Shown: positions 36,006 through 46,276, numbered from the stretch's first letter. The stretch is 64,000 nt of DNA from Bacillota bacterium (GCA_017445315.1 JAFSUI010000013.1:1-64000); one strand, 5' to 3'. Translations and numbers: made by a program. The notes: generated by a model not told the origin, from the sequence alone.

Positions 36006-37433
36006 ATGAGTAATTTAAAAGAAGAATGTGGACTGTTTGGTATTTATGCCAATGAAACATGTGATGTTGCGCATACGGCATATTATGCGCTATTTGCACT
36101 TCAACACAGAGGACAAGAAAACTGCGGTATCGTAGTTAATGATGACGGAGTATTTGCTAGCCACAAGGATATTGGTCTTGTACAGGATGTATTTACCGCT
36201 TCTGATTTAAAAGATCTTGGCTTTGGAAATATGGCAGTCGGTCATGTTCGCTATGGAACAACAGGTGTTAATACCCAATCCAATTCTCAGCCAATGGTCG
36301 TCAATCATCATAAAGGTCGTATGGCAGTTGCACATAACGGAAACCTTATTAACTCTTATGAACTGAGGCAAGCACTTGAACTAGAAGGTTCAATCTTCCA
36401 TTCAACAAACGACACAGAAGTGATTGCGTATATCATCACTAAAGAAAGAATTAACAGTGCATCTATTGAGGAAGCCGTAGAAAAGGCTATGGATAAAATA
36501 GAAGGTGCATACTCTCTCGTTATTATGTCGCCAAGCAAATTGATAGCAGCAAGAGATAAGCATGGCTTCAGACCTCTTTGCTATGGCCAGCGTGCAGATG
36601 GAGCATATATCGTAGCTTCAGAAACATGTGCTCTCGATGCAGTTGATGCAAAATACATTCGCGATTTGGAGCCCGGTGAAATTGTCATATTCAGTAAAGA
36701 TGGTGTTAAATCCATAGAAACTCATATGAACAAAGAACCGCATAAGATTTGCATATTTGAATATCTTTATTTTGCAAGACCTGATTCAATTATAGAAGGT
36801 GTAAGCGTACATAAAGCAAGAATGAGGGCAGGTGCCTGCCTTGCTATGGAGCATCCTGTTCAGGGAGACGTTGTAATAGGTGTTCCTGACTCCGGAATCA
36901 GTGCAGCAATAGGTTATGCTGAGCAATCAGGCATTCCTTATGGAATTGGATTTATAAAGAATAAATACATCGGAAGAACCTTTATCGCTCCGGGACAGGA
37001 AAACCGCGAAGACAAGGTTATGATAAAACTTAATGTCTTAAAGGACACTGTTTATGGTAAACGCGTTGTACTTGTTGATGACTCTATCGTAAGAGGAACC
37101 ACGATAGCAAGAATCATCAACCTCGTTAGAGAAGCCGGAGCAAAGGAGATCCATGTAATGTCCTCCGCGCCTCCGTTTATGAATCCTTGCTATTACGGAA
37201 CCGATATAGATTCAAAAGAAAATCTTATCGCTTGCAAAATGACAACCGAGGAAATAGCAAAGCATGTTGGCGCGGACAGCGTTGGCTTCTTAGATATAAA
37301 TCATTTGAATATGCTTTTGGGAACAAAGGCCAACGAAGGATATTGCCACGCATGCTTCAGCGGAGAATATCCGACAAAGGAGCCTGAAGTAACAGCAAAG
37401 AATAGATTTGAACATAAGATCAGCGAGAAATAG
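36006..37433 (+). CDS. purF: Amidophosphoribosyltransferase
   Basis: First step of purine synthesis: PRPP and glutamine to phosphoribosylamine. The 475-residue protein starts with a seven-residue propeptide (MSNLKEE) before the nucleophile cysteine in CGLFGIY, as in the Bacillus-type enzyme. The PRPP loop is VVLVDDSIVRGTT. Cysteines in KICIFEY, NPCYYG and GYCHACFSG fit the 4Fe-4S ligands of that type. It follows purE by eight bases; AAGGAG precedes the ATG. Confidence 0.96.
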   Translation: MSNLKEECGLFGIYANETCDVAHTAYYALFALQHRGQENCGIVVNDDGVFASHKDIGLVQDVFTASDLKDLGFGNMAVGHVRYGTTGVNTQSNSQPMVVNHHKGRMAVAHNGNLINSYELRQALELEGSIFHSTNDTEVIAYIITKERINSASIEEAVEKAMDKIEGAYSLVIMSPSKLIAARDKHGFRPLCYGQRADGAYIVASETCALDAVDAKYIRDLEPGEIVIFSKDGVKSIETHMNKEPHKICIFEYLYFARPDSIIEGVSVHKARMRAGACLAMEHPVQGDVVIGVPDSGISAAIGYAEQSGIPYGIGFIKNKYIGRTFIAPGQENREDKVMIKLNVLKDTVYGKRVVLVDDSIVRGTTIARIINLVREAGAKEIHVMSSAPPFMNPCYYGTDIDSKENLIACKMTTEEIAKHVGADSVGFLDINHLNMLLGTKANEGYCHACFSGEYPTKEPEVTAKNRFEHKISEK

Positions 37434-37441
37434 GAGGAGAA

Positions 37442-38488
37442 ATGTCAAAGAGTTTTAGCGAGAGTTATAAGGATGCCGGTGTAGATATCACCGCGGGATA
37501 TAAATCCGTTGAACTGATGAAGGAGCATATTGCTCGTACTGCGCAATTTGGTCATCCGGTTGACATAGGAGGCTTCGGCGGTCTATTTGAGATGGATCTT
37601 TCCGATACACCAAATCCCGTTCTCGTAAGCGGAACAGACGGTGTCGGAACAAAACTCAAGATGGCATTCCTAATGGATAAACATGACACCGTAGGGATAG
37701 ACTGCGTCGCTATGTGCGTTAATGACATTCTCTGTGTAGGTGCTAAACCTCTATACTTTTTGGATTATATCGCATGCGGAAAGAACTATCCTGAAAAGAT
37801 TGCGGAAATAGTAAAGGGTGTTTCCGAAGGCTGTATGCAAAGCGAGGCTGCACTTATAGGTGGTGAAACTGCCGAAATGCCAGGCTTCTATAGCGAGGAT
37901 GAATACGACCTTGCTGGTTTTGCCGTAGGCGTTGTAGATAAAAGTAAGCTACTTGATAAAAATAATGTTAAGGAAGGGGATGTTGTAATAGCTCTTCCAT
38001 CTTCAGGTGTTCATTCAAACGGATTCTCGCTTGTGAGAAAGGTCTTTGATGTAGAGAATACGGATTTAACTACTCCGATAGATGCACTTAATGGAAAATC
38101 ACTTGGAGAAACACTTCTTACTCCGACGAAGATATATGTGAAACCAATTTTAAAGCTTCTAAAAAATGTGACCGTTAAATCTATTGCACATATCACAGGA
38201 GGCGGTTTCTACGAAAACATTCCAAGAGCACTTCCCGAAGGTCTTGGTGTGAGCATTAATAGAAAAGATGTTAGGGTCCTTCCGATTTTTGATTATATTT
38301 CAGAAACCGGAAACATCCCCGAAAGAGATATGTTCAATACTTTCAACATGGGAGTTGGGATGATTGTAATCGTATCTCCTGAGGATGTAGATAATGCTCT
38401 TTCGGTTTTAAAAGAAAGCGGCGAAGAAGCTTATGTTCTCGGTAATATTATCTCTGATTCCGAAGGAGTTACGATATGCCAGAAATAG
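37442..38488 (+). CDS. purM: Phosphoribosylformylglycinamidine cyclo-ligase (AIR synthetase)
   Basis: PurM closes the imidazole ring of AIR, using ATP. The 348-residue protein opens with SYKDAGVDITAGYKSVELM and has GTDGVGTKLKMAF, DCVAMCVNDILCVGAKP and GETAEMPGFY, all family marks. AGGAGG lies eight bases before the ATG. It overlaps purN by 13 bases, so the two are coupled. Confidence 0.96.
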   Translation: MSKSFSESYKDAGVDITAGYKSVELMKEHIARTAQFGHPVDIGGFGGLFEMDLSDTPNPVLVSGTDGVGTKLKMAFLMDKHDTVGIDCVAMCVNDILCVGAKPLYFLDYIACGKNYPEKIAEIVKGVSEGCMQSEAALIGGETAEMPGFYSEDEYDLAGFAVGVVDKSKLLDKNNVKEGDVVIALPSSGVHSNGFSLVRKVFDVENTDLTTPIDALNGKSLGETLLTPTKIYVKPILKLLKNVTVKSIAHITGGGFYENIPRALPEGLGVSINRKDVRVLPIFDYISETGNIPERDMFNTFNMGVGMIVIVSPEDVDNALSVLKESGEEAYVLGNIISDSEGVTICQK

Positions 38489-39072
38489 ACTCCTTATGCA
38501 GAATTGCCGTTCTTGTTTCGGGCGGCGGAACAAATCTCCAGGCTTTGATTGAATCTGAAAAGCGCGGAGATAATCCCGACGGCAAAATAATGCTTGTCGC
38601 AAGCGCAAATCCACAGGCATTTGCACTTGAAAGGGCAAAAAAAGCAGATATTGAGACATTTGTATTTGAAACAGAAGTAGATCTTCTAAAAAAGCTAAAA
38701 TATCTTGATATTGATTTAATAGTTCTTGCAGGATTCCTAAAGATTCTATCTCCTGAATTCATCAAAGAATATCCGGATAGAATTATAAACGTTCATCCTG
38801 CACTTCTTCCGTCATTTGGCGGAAAGGGTTGCTATGGAATTCACGTTCACGAGATGGCGCTTGATTATGGTGTTAAGGTTACGGGAGCCACCGTTCACTA
38901 TGTAAATGAAGTTCCTGACGGCGGTGCAATAATTGCGCAAAAAGCCGTTAATGTAAAGCATGACGACACCGCAGAGACACTTCAAAAGAGGGTTATGGAA
39001 GAAGCGGAATGGATTATTCTTCCCGAAGTTGTCTCCGGTCTTTCCACAATAATTAGAGACAGAAAAGAATGA
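38476..39072 (+). CDS. purN: Phosphoribosylglycinamide formyltransferase
   Basis: GAR transformylase uses 10-formyl-THF. The 198-residue protein has VLVSGGGTNLQALIE, the catalytic Asn-His in INVHPALLPSFGG and the Asp region VNEVPDGGAIIAQ. Its start at 38476 lies inside the end of purM. The normal length and conserved catalytic residues show it is functional. Confidence 0.95.
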   Translation: MPEIDSLCRIAVLVSGGGTNLQALIESEKRGDNPDGKIMLVASANPQAFALERAKKADIETFVFETEVDLLKKLKYLDIDLIVLAGFLKILSPEFIKEYPDRIINVHPALLPSFGGKGCYGIHVHEMALDYGVKVTGATVHYVNEVPDGGAIIAQKAVNVKHDDTAETLQKRVMEEAEWIILPEVVSGLSTIIRDRKE

Positions 39073-39082
39073 GGTGAGGGAT

Positions 39083-39802
39083 ATGGATGTTTATGAAACA
39101 TTAACATTTAGAGAAAGAGCGGAATGGAATCATTATCTTGGAAGAGGAATTGTTCTAGGGCTTGACTCAAGCGGAAAGACTGCGGTTTCTGCTTATTTTA
39201 TAATGGGTAGATCCGAGAACAGCCGTAACAGAATCTTTGAAAAGAATTTTGATAGCCTAGTAATAAAGCCCTTTGATGAATCAAAGGTAGAAGATCCTTC
39301 GCTTATTATTTATTATCCATTAAGAAGCCTCGGAACCAATTTGATAGTCACTAACGGCGATCAGACCGATACGATTCTTTATGCGATTGACGAAGGTCCG
39401 GATTTCTTTGAGCGTGCGCTTAAGACAAGGGAGTTTGAACCGGACGCTCCAAATTGGACGCCAAGAATAAGCGGACTTATGAATCTAAAAACAGGCGATT
39501 ATAAAATGAGCATTCTTAAAAGTGCAGACCCGGCAGGAACAAAATGCAACCGCTTCTTCTATGAATATGCGGGACTTCCCGGACTTGGACATTTTCTCCA
39601 CACCTATATAAACGACGGGAATCCGCTTCCTACTTTTGTAGGTGAACCGGAGAGAATTATCATTCCTGATGATATTGAAGCTTTTACTGAAGAAATCTGG
39701 GATAGTTTAAATACCGAAAACAGAATTTCTCTCTACGTAAGATATACGGATATGCGTACAGGAGAATATAAGGATAGACTGATAAATAGACACGAAGTTT
39801 AA
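39083..39802 (+). CDS. purO: IMP cyclohydrolase, PurO-like
   Basis: A 239-residue protein of the IMP cyclohydrolase family first known from archaea (PurO), which closes FAICAR to IMP. The N-terminal stretch YLGRGIVLGLDSSGKTAVSAYFI is followed by GRSENSRNR, which matches the substrate loop as I know it. The ATG at 39083 has GAGG eight bases upstream; a GTG at 39074 is in frame. It lies directly before a stand-alone AICAR transformylase, so the two together replace the usual bifunctional PurH. Confidence 0.85.
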   Translation: MDVYETLTFRERAEWNHYLGRGIVLGLDSSGKTAVSAYFIMGRSENSRNRIFEKNFDSLVIKPFDESKVEDPSLIIYYPLRSLGTNLIVTNGDQTDTILYAIDEGPDFFERALKTREFEPDAPNWTPRISGLMNLKTGDYKMSILKSADPAGTKCNRFFYEYAGLPGLGHFLHTYINDGNPLPTFVGEPERIIIPDDIEAFTEEIWDSLNTENRISLYVRYTDMRTGEYKDRLINRHEV

Positions 39803-39821
39803 AACTAAGAAAGGGATACGA

Positions 39822-41006
39822 ATGAAAGAATTCGAACTCAAATACGGATGCAATCCAAACCAAAAACCTGCATCAATATCAATGGAAAAAGGAGAAGACC
39901 TACCTATAGAAATCCTGAACGGAAGACCGGGATATATCAATTTTCTTGATGCATTAAATAGCTGGCAGCTAGTAAAGGAACTCTCTAATGCCACAGGACT
40001 GCCTTCCGCTACTTCCTTTAAGCATGTTTCTCCAACCTCTGCAGCAGTAGCGATTCCAATGAGCGAAGAATTAAAGAAAGCATCCTTTGTTGATGATATA
40101 GAAGGTCTTGACGATTCGGCTCTTGCCACAGCCTATGGAAGAGCGAGAGGAACCGACAGAATGTCTTCTTTTGGCGATTGGGTTGCACTTTCCGATACAT
40201 GTGATGAAGTTACAGCGACAATCCTTAAGCGTGAGGTTTCGGACGGAGTTATTGCTCCGGGATATACCGATAAGGCTCTAGAAATTCTTAAAGAAAAAAA
40301 GAAGGGTGCTTATAACATTGTAAAAATAGATAAGGATTATATTCCGGATCCGATAGAAAAGAAACAGGTATTTGGCGTTACTTTCACCCAAGGAAGAAAT
40401 GAATTTAAGATAGATAAAAGCCTCTTCACTGAAATCGTGACAGAGAATAAGAATCTTACCGAAGATGCAATTCGCGATCTTATAGTTTCTTTGATTACGC
40501 TTAAATACACGCAATCAAATTCGGTTGTTTTTGCTGAAGGCGGACAAGCAATTGGAGTAGGGGCAGGGCAGCAGTCAAGAATTCACTGCACAAGACTCGC
40601 CGGAAGCAAGGCAGATTTTTGGCATCTTCGTCAATCGGAAAAAGTTTTAAACCTTCCATTTAGGGAGGATGTCGCAAGACCAAATAGGGATAATGCAATA
40701 GATATTTATCTTGGTGAGGAAGCTGAGGATTTACTAAGAGATGGTGCATGGGAAGCAGTATTTACTGAAAAACCAAAGCCATTTACCTTAGAAGAGAAAA
40801 AGAATTTTCTCTCCAAAATCAAAGGTGTTTCTCTCGGAAGCGATGCGTTCTTCCCATTCGGCGACAATATTGAAAGAGCGTATAAGAGTGGCGTAAGCTT
40901 TGTTGCACAGCCTGGAGGATCTGTTCGCGACGATAATGTAATAGAAACATGCAACAAATACGATATGGTAATGTGCTTTACAGGAATGAGGCTCTTCCAT
41001 CATTAA
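39822..41006 (+). CDS. purH: Stand-alone AICAR transformylase
   Basis: A 394-residue protein equal to the C-terminal AICAR formyltransferase half of PurH, without the MGS-like IMP cyclohydrolase half. KYGCNPNQKPA opens it, and the catalytic Lys-His is in FKHVSPTSAAVA; GVGAGQQSRIHCTRLAG and SDAFFPFGDNIERA are further marks, ending GSVRDDNVIETCNKYDMVM. Single-domain forms of this length are found in many Clostridia. AAAGGGA lies before the ATG. It forms the last two steps to IMP with the gene before it. Confidence 0.93.
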   Translation: MKEFELKYGCNPNQKPASISMEKGEDLPIEILNGRPGYINFLDALNSWQLVKELSNATGLPSATSFKHVSPTSAAVAIPMSEELKKASFVDDIEGLDDSALATAYGRARGTDRMSSFGDWVALSDTCDEVTATILKREVSDGVIAPGYTDKALEILKEKKKGAYNIVKIDKDYIPDPIEKKQVFGVTFTQGRNEFKIDKSLFTEIVTENKNLTEDAIRDLIVSLITLKYTQSNSVVFAEGGQAIGVGAGQQSRIHCTRLAGSKADFWHLRQSEKVLNLPFREDVARPNRDNAIDIYLGEEAEDLLRDGAWEAVFTEKPKPFTLEEKKNFLSKIKGVSLGSDAFFPFGDNIERAYKSGVSFVAQPGGSVRDDNVIETCNKYDMVMCFTGMRLFHH

Positions 41007-41045
41007 CTAATAAAAAACTAATTATAAACAGCATAAGAGGGCATT

Positions 41046-42329
41046 ATGAAAATCATGGTAATAGGCGGCGGTGGTCGCGAACATGCAATTATAAAGAAAA
41101 TAAAAGAAAACCCTATAGCAGAGAAGATCTATGCTCTACCGGGTAATGGAGGAATCGCAAATGACGCCGAGTGCATTGATATTTCTGCTACAGACCTTGA
41201 AGGCATTCTTTCTTTTACAAAATTAAATGCTATAGACTATGCTATCGTTGCACCTGATGATCCTCTGGTTATGGGACTTGTTGATTTATTAGAAGCAGAG
41301 GGGATTCCTTGCTTTGGCCCTTCAAAGGATGCTGCAATAATTGAAGGAAGTAAGGCCTTTTCAAAGGAACTCATGAAGAAATATGGCATTCCTACCGCTG
41401 AGTACGAAATTTTTAACAATATAGATTCTGCATACGAATATATTGAGCATTGCAGTATTCCTGTGGTTGTCAAGGCTGATGGGCTTGCGCTAGGTAAGGG
41501 CGTAATAATCTGCGACACAAGAGAAGCCGCCAAAGATGCCATTAAATCCATTATGGAGGATAAAGCTTTTGGAAAAAGCGGCGATACTATTGTTATAGAA
41601 GAGTATCTTGAAGGACCCGAGGTCTCAGTCCTGGCATTTACTGACGGAAACGCTCTTGTTCCTATGGTTGCGTCAACAGACCATAAGCGCGCTTTAGACG
41701 GAGATAAAGGACTTAACACCGGTGGTATGGGAACTATCGCCCCAAGCCCATATTATACGGAAGAAATTGCGGAAATCTGTAAAGAAGAAATCTTTCTTCC
41801 GACCATGATAGCTATGAATAGAGAGGGGAGGAGGTTCAAGGGTTGCCTATACTTTGGCCTAATGATTACAAAGGATGGACCAAAGGTAATTGAATATAAT
41901 TGTCGCTTTGGCGATCCAGAAACGCAGGTTGTTCTTCCGCTTCTTGAATCAGACTTGCTCGACATCATGATGGCCATCACAGAAGAACGCCTTGATGAAA
42001 TAGAAGTTAGCTTCAGTAAATCCGCAGCCTGCTGTGTTATTATGGCAGCAAAGGGCTATCCTTTAAATTACGAAAAAGGATTTCCAATTACCTTTGATGA
42101 AAAAGAAAACTATAAAGAAAAGAATATATTTATTGCAGGCGCAAAGCTCTCCGATGACGGCAAACTACTTACAAACGGAGGAAGAGTTCTCGGCGTAACA
42201 GAAATCGCAGATACTCTAGGAGATGCAATAGCAAAAGCGTATAATACAGTTTCCAAAATTCATTTTGACAATTCATATTACAGAAAAGATATAGGAAAGA
42301 AGGCTTTGGAGGAAATCAATGGTATATAG
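41046..42329 (+). CDS. purD: Phosphoribosylamine--glycine ligase
   Basis: GAR synthetase, an ATP-grasp enzyme of 427 residues. MKIMVIGGGGREHAI opens it; the ATP-grasp core shows PVVVKADGLALGKGV, HKRALDGDKGLNTGGMGT and EYNCRFGDPETQ. The length is normal. It overlaps purL by 11 bases, so translation is coupled. Confidence 0.96.
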   Translation: MKIMVIGGGGREHAIIKKIKENPIAEKIYALPGNGGIANDAECIDISATDLEGILSFTKLNAIDYAIVAPDDPLVMGLVDLLEAEGIPCFGPSKDAAIIEGSKAFSKELMKKYGIPTAEYEIFNNIDSAYEYIEHCSIPVVVKADGLALGKGVIICDTREAAKDAIKSIMEDKAFGKSGDTIVIEEYLEGPEVSVLAFTDGNALVPMVASTDHKRALDGDKGLNTGGMGTIAPSPYYTEEIAEICKEEIFLPTMIAMNREGRRFKGCLYFGLMITKDGPKVIEYNCRFGDPETQVVLPLLESDLLDIMMAITEERLDEIEVSFSKSAACCVIMAAKGYPLNYEKGFPITFDEKENYKEKNIFIAGAKLSDDGKLLTNGGRVLGVTEIADTLGDAIAKAYNTVSKIHFDNSYYRKDIGKKALEEINGI

Positions 42330-45300
42330 AGTCTTTGTTGAAAAGAAAGAAGAATTTGCGAACGAAGCAAGAAATCTCTTTTACGAAATTAAAGAGCTTC
42401 TTCAGATTCCTGAATTAAGCGGTCTTCGTATTTTAAATAGATACGACGTAGAAGGACTACCTGAAGAAGAGTTTCACGCTGCTATAAACACGGTATTTTC
42501 CGAGCCTCAAGTTGATAAGACATATTTGGAATACGAGGCAAAGGAAGGAGAGACGGTCTTTGCTGTTGAATATCTTCCAGGTCAATTTGATCAAAGAGCT
42601 GAGTCTGCTGCAGAATGTCTTCAGCTACTTCACAAATCCAAAAGACCGCTCGTTAAGTCCGCCAAATTCTATATTTTAAAAGGCGAACTAAAACCTCAGC
42701 ATATTAAGGCTATAAAAAAATACGTCATTAATCCCGTGGAGGCGAGAGAGGCTTCCATTGCAACCTATGGTACGCTTAAGCAAGAGTATTCAATTCCTAC
42801 AAGTGTTGAGCATATCAAGCATTTTGATACCTTGGATGAAAAAGGTCTAAAGGATTTTATTGAAACGCGCGGTCTAGCCATGGACATAAACGATATAAAG
42901 ATGGTCCAGGAATATTTTGAAAGCGAAAAGCGTCAGCCAACGATAACCGAAATTAAAGTAATAGATACATATTGGTCCGATCATTGCAGGCATACTACTT
43001 TCAATACGACGATTGACAGCATAAAGTTCAGCGACAAACACGTAGAAGCGACATATAAGGAGTATCTAAAGACTAGGGATTATCTTGATAGAAAAAAACC
43101 TGTCTCCCTTATGGATATCGGAACAATTGCCGCAAAGTATTTAAAGAAGGAAGGCCTTCTTACCAAGCTTGATGAGTCAGAAGAAATCAATGCTTGCACA
43201 GTTAAGATTGATGTAAATATTGATGGAAAAATTGAGCCGTGGCTACTTCTGTTCAAAAATGAAACCCATAACCATCCAACAGAGATAGAGCCTTTTGGAG
43301 GTGCGGCAACATGTATAGGTGGAGCAATAAGAGATCCGCTTTCGGGAAGAAGCTACGTTTATTCCGCTATGAGATTAACAGGGGCAGGGGACCCTCTTGT
43401 ACCTGTTAACGAGACACTTCCGGGAAAACTTCCGCAGAGAAAAATTGTAACAACTGCCGCTGCAGGATACAGTTCTTACGGAAACCAAATCGGTCTTGCG
43501 ACATGTCAGGTTGATGAACTTTATCATCCCGGATATGTTGCCAAGAGAATGGAAATAGGTGCAGTAATCGCTGCAACTCCAGAGGAAAACGTAAAGAGAA
43601 TGACACCTGAACCCGGTGATGTCGTTATTCTTTTAGGTGGTAAAACAGGAAGAGATGGATGCGGTGGTGCAACCGGTTCATCAAAGGCACATACCGAAGA
43701 GTCTCTTGAGACTTGCGGTGCCGAGGTCCAAAAAGGTAATGCTCCTGAGGAAAGAAAACTCCAGCGCCTTTTCAGAAATCCTGAAGCATCAAAAATGATA
43801 AAACGCTGCAACGATTTTGGTGCAGGCGGAGTTTCCGTTGCAATTGGAGAACTCGCTGCCGGACTTTCTGTAAATCTAAATATGGTTCCAAAGAAATACG
43901 AAGGTCTAGATGGAACAGAACTTGCGATAAGTGAATCTCAAGAAAGGATGGCTGTTGTCGTTTCTTCAGACGACGTAGCTAGATTCTCTGAAATTGCATC
44001 ATCCGAAAACCTTGAAGCCACTCCTGTTGCAGAAGTAACCGAGGAGCCGAGATTAAAACTATTCTGGAACGATAAATGCATAGTTGATCTATCTAGAGAA
44101 TTCCTTGATACTAACGGAGCAGAAAAGCATATATCCGCTGAAATTCCAAAGGGAGAGGTATTTGAAAGCGATTTAAAAGGATCGCTAAAAGAGAGACTTT
44201 TAAATATCGCCGAAGATTTAAACTGCTGCTCAAAGCGCGGACTATCCGAACGCTTTGACTCAACCATTGGAGCAGGAACCGTACTTATGCCTTTTGGTGG
44301 TAAATATCAACGTACTCCGATTCAGGCAATGGCCAATCTTATTTCTGTAGAAGAAGGTCATACAAATACATGTTCACTTATGTCCTGGGGCTTCAATCCT
44401 TATGTATCCGAAAAGGATCCATATAGAGGAGCTTATCTTGCGGTAGTTGAATCTGTATCAAAATTAATTGCTACCGGTTCATCGTTTAATGATATTTATC
44501 TTACGTTCCAGGAGTATTTTGAAAGGCTTGGAACAGATGGCGTTAAATGGGGAAAACCACTCGCCGCAGTACTCGGTGCATATAAGGCTCAGATGGAGCT
44601 CGGTATAGCCGCAATCGGCGGTAAGGATTCCATGAGCGGATCCTTTGAAGATTTAAATGTTCCGCCTACACTCGTATCCTTTGCCGTTACAACAACAAAT
44701 GCTGAGAATATAAAGAGCCCGGAGTTTAAGAACGCAGGAAATAATGTTGTTCTCATTAAACCTATTTATGATGCTGATACCGGACTTCCTTCCGGAAAAT
44801 CATTAAAGGCAGTATATGATAAGGTTTCTGAGCTCATGCAAGCAAAGAAAGCTCTTAGCGCATATACACCCGGATTTGGAGGTGTGGCTGAAGGAGTAAT
44901 GAAGATGTGCATGGGTAACGGCATATCTTTCAAATTTAACAGCGAAATAAATCCTGATGATATTTTCAAATCCAGATATGGCTCGTTTATCCTGGAGGTT
45001 ACGGATGCAGCACAGACAAAATTCAATCAGGATGAAGACTATAGAGCATTCCTTAAAGGGCAGGGGATAGATGCTGTCCTCCTCGGTGAAACAGACGATT
45101 CAGGATATATTTCCTTCTTAGATGAGCAGGTGGCTTTAGAAGAAATCATTGACGCTTACGAAAGCAAACTTGAATCTGTTTATAGCTGTAATATTAAAAC
45201 CGAAGAAATAGATAAGACAGAATTTACATTTAACGATGCAGGATCAAAAGATAATAATCTATCGTTTAATGTTAATACAGGAAAAGGGCCGTCAGTACTT

Positions 45301-46083
45301 ATACCGGTATTCCCGGGTACAAACTGTGAATACGACTCCGCAAAGGCCTTTAGAGATGCCGGAGCCAATACAGAAATATTCATTATAAAGAATCTTTCCC
45401 AGGAGGATGTTATAAAATCCGTAGAAGATTTTGCAGCCGCGATCAAACGTTCTGAAATAATATTTATTCCTGGCGGATTCTCCGCGGGCGACGAACCCGA
45501 TGGCTCAGGTAAATTCATCACTTCCTTCTTTAGAAATGATGAAATCAAAGAAGCCGTTAGCGACCTCTTGGATGAGAGAAAAGGCCTCATGGCAGGTATT
45601 TGTAACGGGTTCCAGGCTTTGATTAAGCTCGGTCTAGTGCCATATGGAAAGATTATGGATATGGACGCGAATTGCCCAACACTTACATTTAATGAGATAG
45701 GAAGGCACCAATCAAAGCTTGTTAGAACGAGAATCGCATCAAATATGTCTCCATGGCTTGCTGATACAATGCCCGGAGAGATCTATACAGTTCCAATTTC
45801 ACACGGCGAGGGGAGATTTATAGCTAGGCCAGAACTAATAGCCGAAATGGCTAAAAACGGTCAAATCGCCACTCAATATGTCGATTTAGAAGGAAATATA
45901 ACTAATAACATTCAATTTAATCCAAACGGCTCATATAACGCCATAGAGGGTATTACATCGCCGGATGGGCGAATATTCGGTAAAATGGGACATTCTGAGC
46001 GTATAGGCGAACATTTGTATAAAAACGTTCCAGGTAACTTTGATATAGGAATGTTTAGATCTGCAGTCAAATACTTTAAATAA
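42319..46083 (+). CDS. purL: Phosphoribosylformylglycinamidine synthase, single large form
   Basis: A 1254-residue FGAM synthase combining the PurS-like N-terminus, the two AIR-synthetase-like halves (FKNETHNHPTEIEPFGG, DCHR-like WSDHCRHTTF) and a C-terminal glutaminase (VFPGTNCEYDSA, nucleophile Cys in MAGICNGFQALIKLG, SHGEGRF). Most Bacillus-type genomes split this into purS, purQ and purL; the fused form is common in some Clostridia. It is the last known purine gene in the operon. Confidence 0.96.
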   Translation: MVYRVFVEKKEEFANEARNLFYEIKELLQIPELSGLRILNRYDVEGLPEEEFHAAINTVFSEPQVDKTYLEYEAKEGETVFAVEYLPGQFDQRAESAAECLQLLHKSKRPLVKSAKFYILKGELKPQHIKAIKKYVINPVEAREASIATYGTLKQEYSIPTSVEHIKHFDTLDEKGLKDFIETRGLAMDINDIKMVQEYFESEKRQPTITEIKVIDTYWSDHCRHTTFNTTIDSIKFSDKHVEATYKEYLKTRDYLDRKKPVSLMDIGTIAAKYLKKEGLLTKLDESEEINACTVKIDVNIDGKIEPWLLLFKNETHNHPTEIEPFGGAATCIGGAIRDPLSGRSYVYSAMRLTGAGDPLVPVNETLPGKLPQRKIVTTAAAGYSSYGNQIGLATCQVDELYHPGYVAKRMEIGAVIAATPEENVKRMTPEPGDVVILLGGKTGRDGCGGATGSSKAHTEESLETCGAEVQKGNAPEERKLQRLFRNPEASKMIKRCNDFGAGGVSVAIGELAAGLSVNLNMVPKKYEGLDGTELAISESQERMAVVVSSDDVARFSEIASSENLEATPVAEVTEEPRLKLFWNDKCIVDLSREFLDTNGAEKHISAEIPKGEVFESDLKGSLKERLLNIAEDLNCCSKRGLSERFDSTIGAGTVLMPFGGKYQRTPIQAMANLISVEEGHTNTCSLMSWGFNPYVSEKDPYRGAYLAVVESVSKLIATGSSFNDIYLTFQEYFERLGTDGVKWGKPLAAVLGAYKAQMELGIAAIGGKDSMSGSFEDLNVPPTLVSFAVTTTNAENIKSPEFKNAGNNVVLIKPIYDADTGLPSGKSLKAVYDKVSELMQAKKALSAYTPGFGGVAEGVMKMCMGNGISFKFNSEINPDDIFKSRYGSFILEVTDAAQTKFNQDEDYRAFLKGQGIDAVLLGETDDSGYISFLDEQVALEEIIDAYESKLESVYSCNIKTEEIDKTEFTFNDAGSKDNNLSFNVNTGKGPSVLIPVFPGTNCEYDSAKAFRDAGANTEIFIIKNLSQEDVIKSVEDFAAAIKRSEIIFIPGGFSAGDEPDGSGKFITSFFRNDEIKEAVSDLLDERKGLMAGICNGFQALIKLGLVPYGKIMDMDANCPTLTFNEIGRHQSKLVRTRIASNMSPWLADTMPGEIYTVPISHGEGRFIARPELIAEMAKNGQIATQYVDLEGNITNNIQFNPNGSYNAIEGITSPDGRIFGKMGHSERIGEHLYKNVPGNFDIGMFRSAVKYFK

Positions 46084-46096
46084 GGAGGAATGATAT

Positions 46097-46228
46097 ATGT
46101 GCTTCTTATTTAAAAAACCCAGACCCAAGTCGGTTAATTCCTTGGACAAAAGATTCCAAGAAGAACGTGAAGAAGATGAAATACTATATTACGATCTCTT
46201 GGATGACGACGAATATGATGAAGAATAA
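46097..46228 (+). CDS. Small acidic-tailed protein of 43 residues, unknown
   Basis: Reading from ATG 46097 to TAA 46228 gives MCFLFKKPRPKSVNSLDK followed by a charged part and an Asp/Glu-rich tail (DDDEYDEE). AAGGAGG (46082-46088) sits eight bases upstream, which is strong support for translation, and it follows purL by 13 bases and precedes the terminator by 15. The basic start and acidic end are unlike a chance ORF. I know no family for it. Confidence 0.6.
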   Translation: MCFLFKKPRPKSVNSLDKRFQEEREEDEILYYDLLDDDEYDEE

Positions 46229-46243
46229 TTGATATCAATAAAA

Positions 46244-46276
46244 AGACTCCATGGATTTTATGGAGTCTCTTTTATG
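46244..46276 (+). terminator. Terminator of the purine operon
   Basis: AGACTCCAT (46244-46252) pairs with ATGGAGTCT (46260-46268) around a seven-base loop, followed by CTTTTATG. It closes the purE-purL-small ORF unit. Confidence 0.8.
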
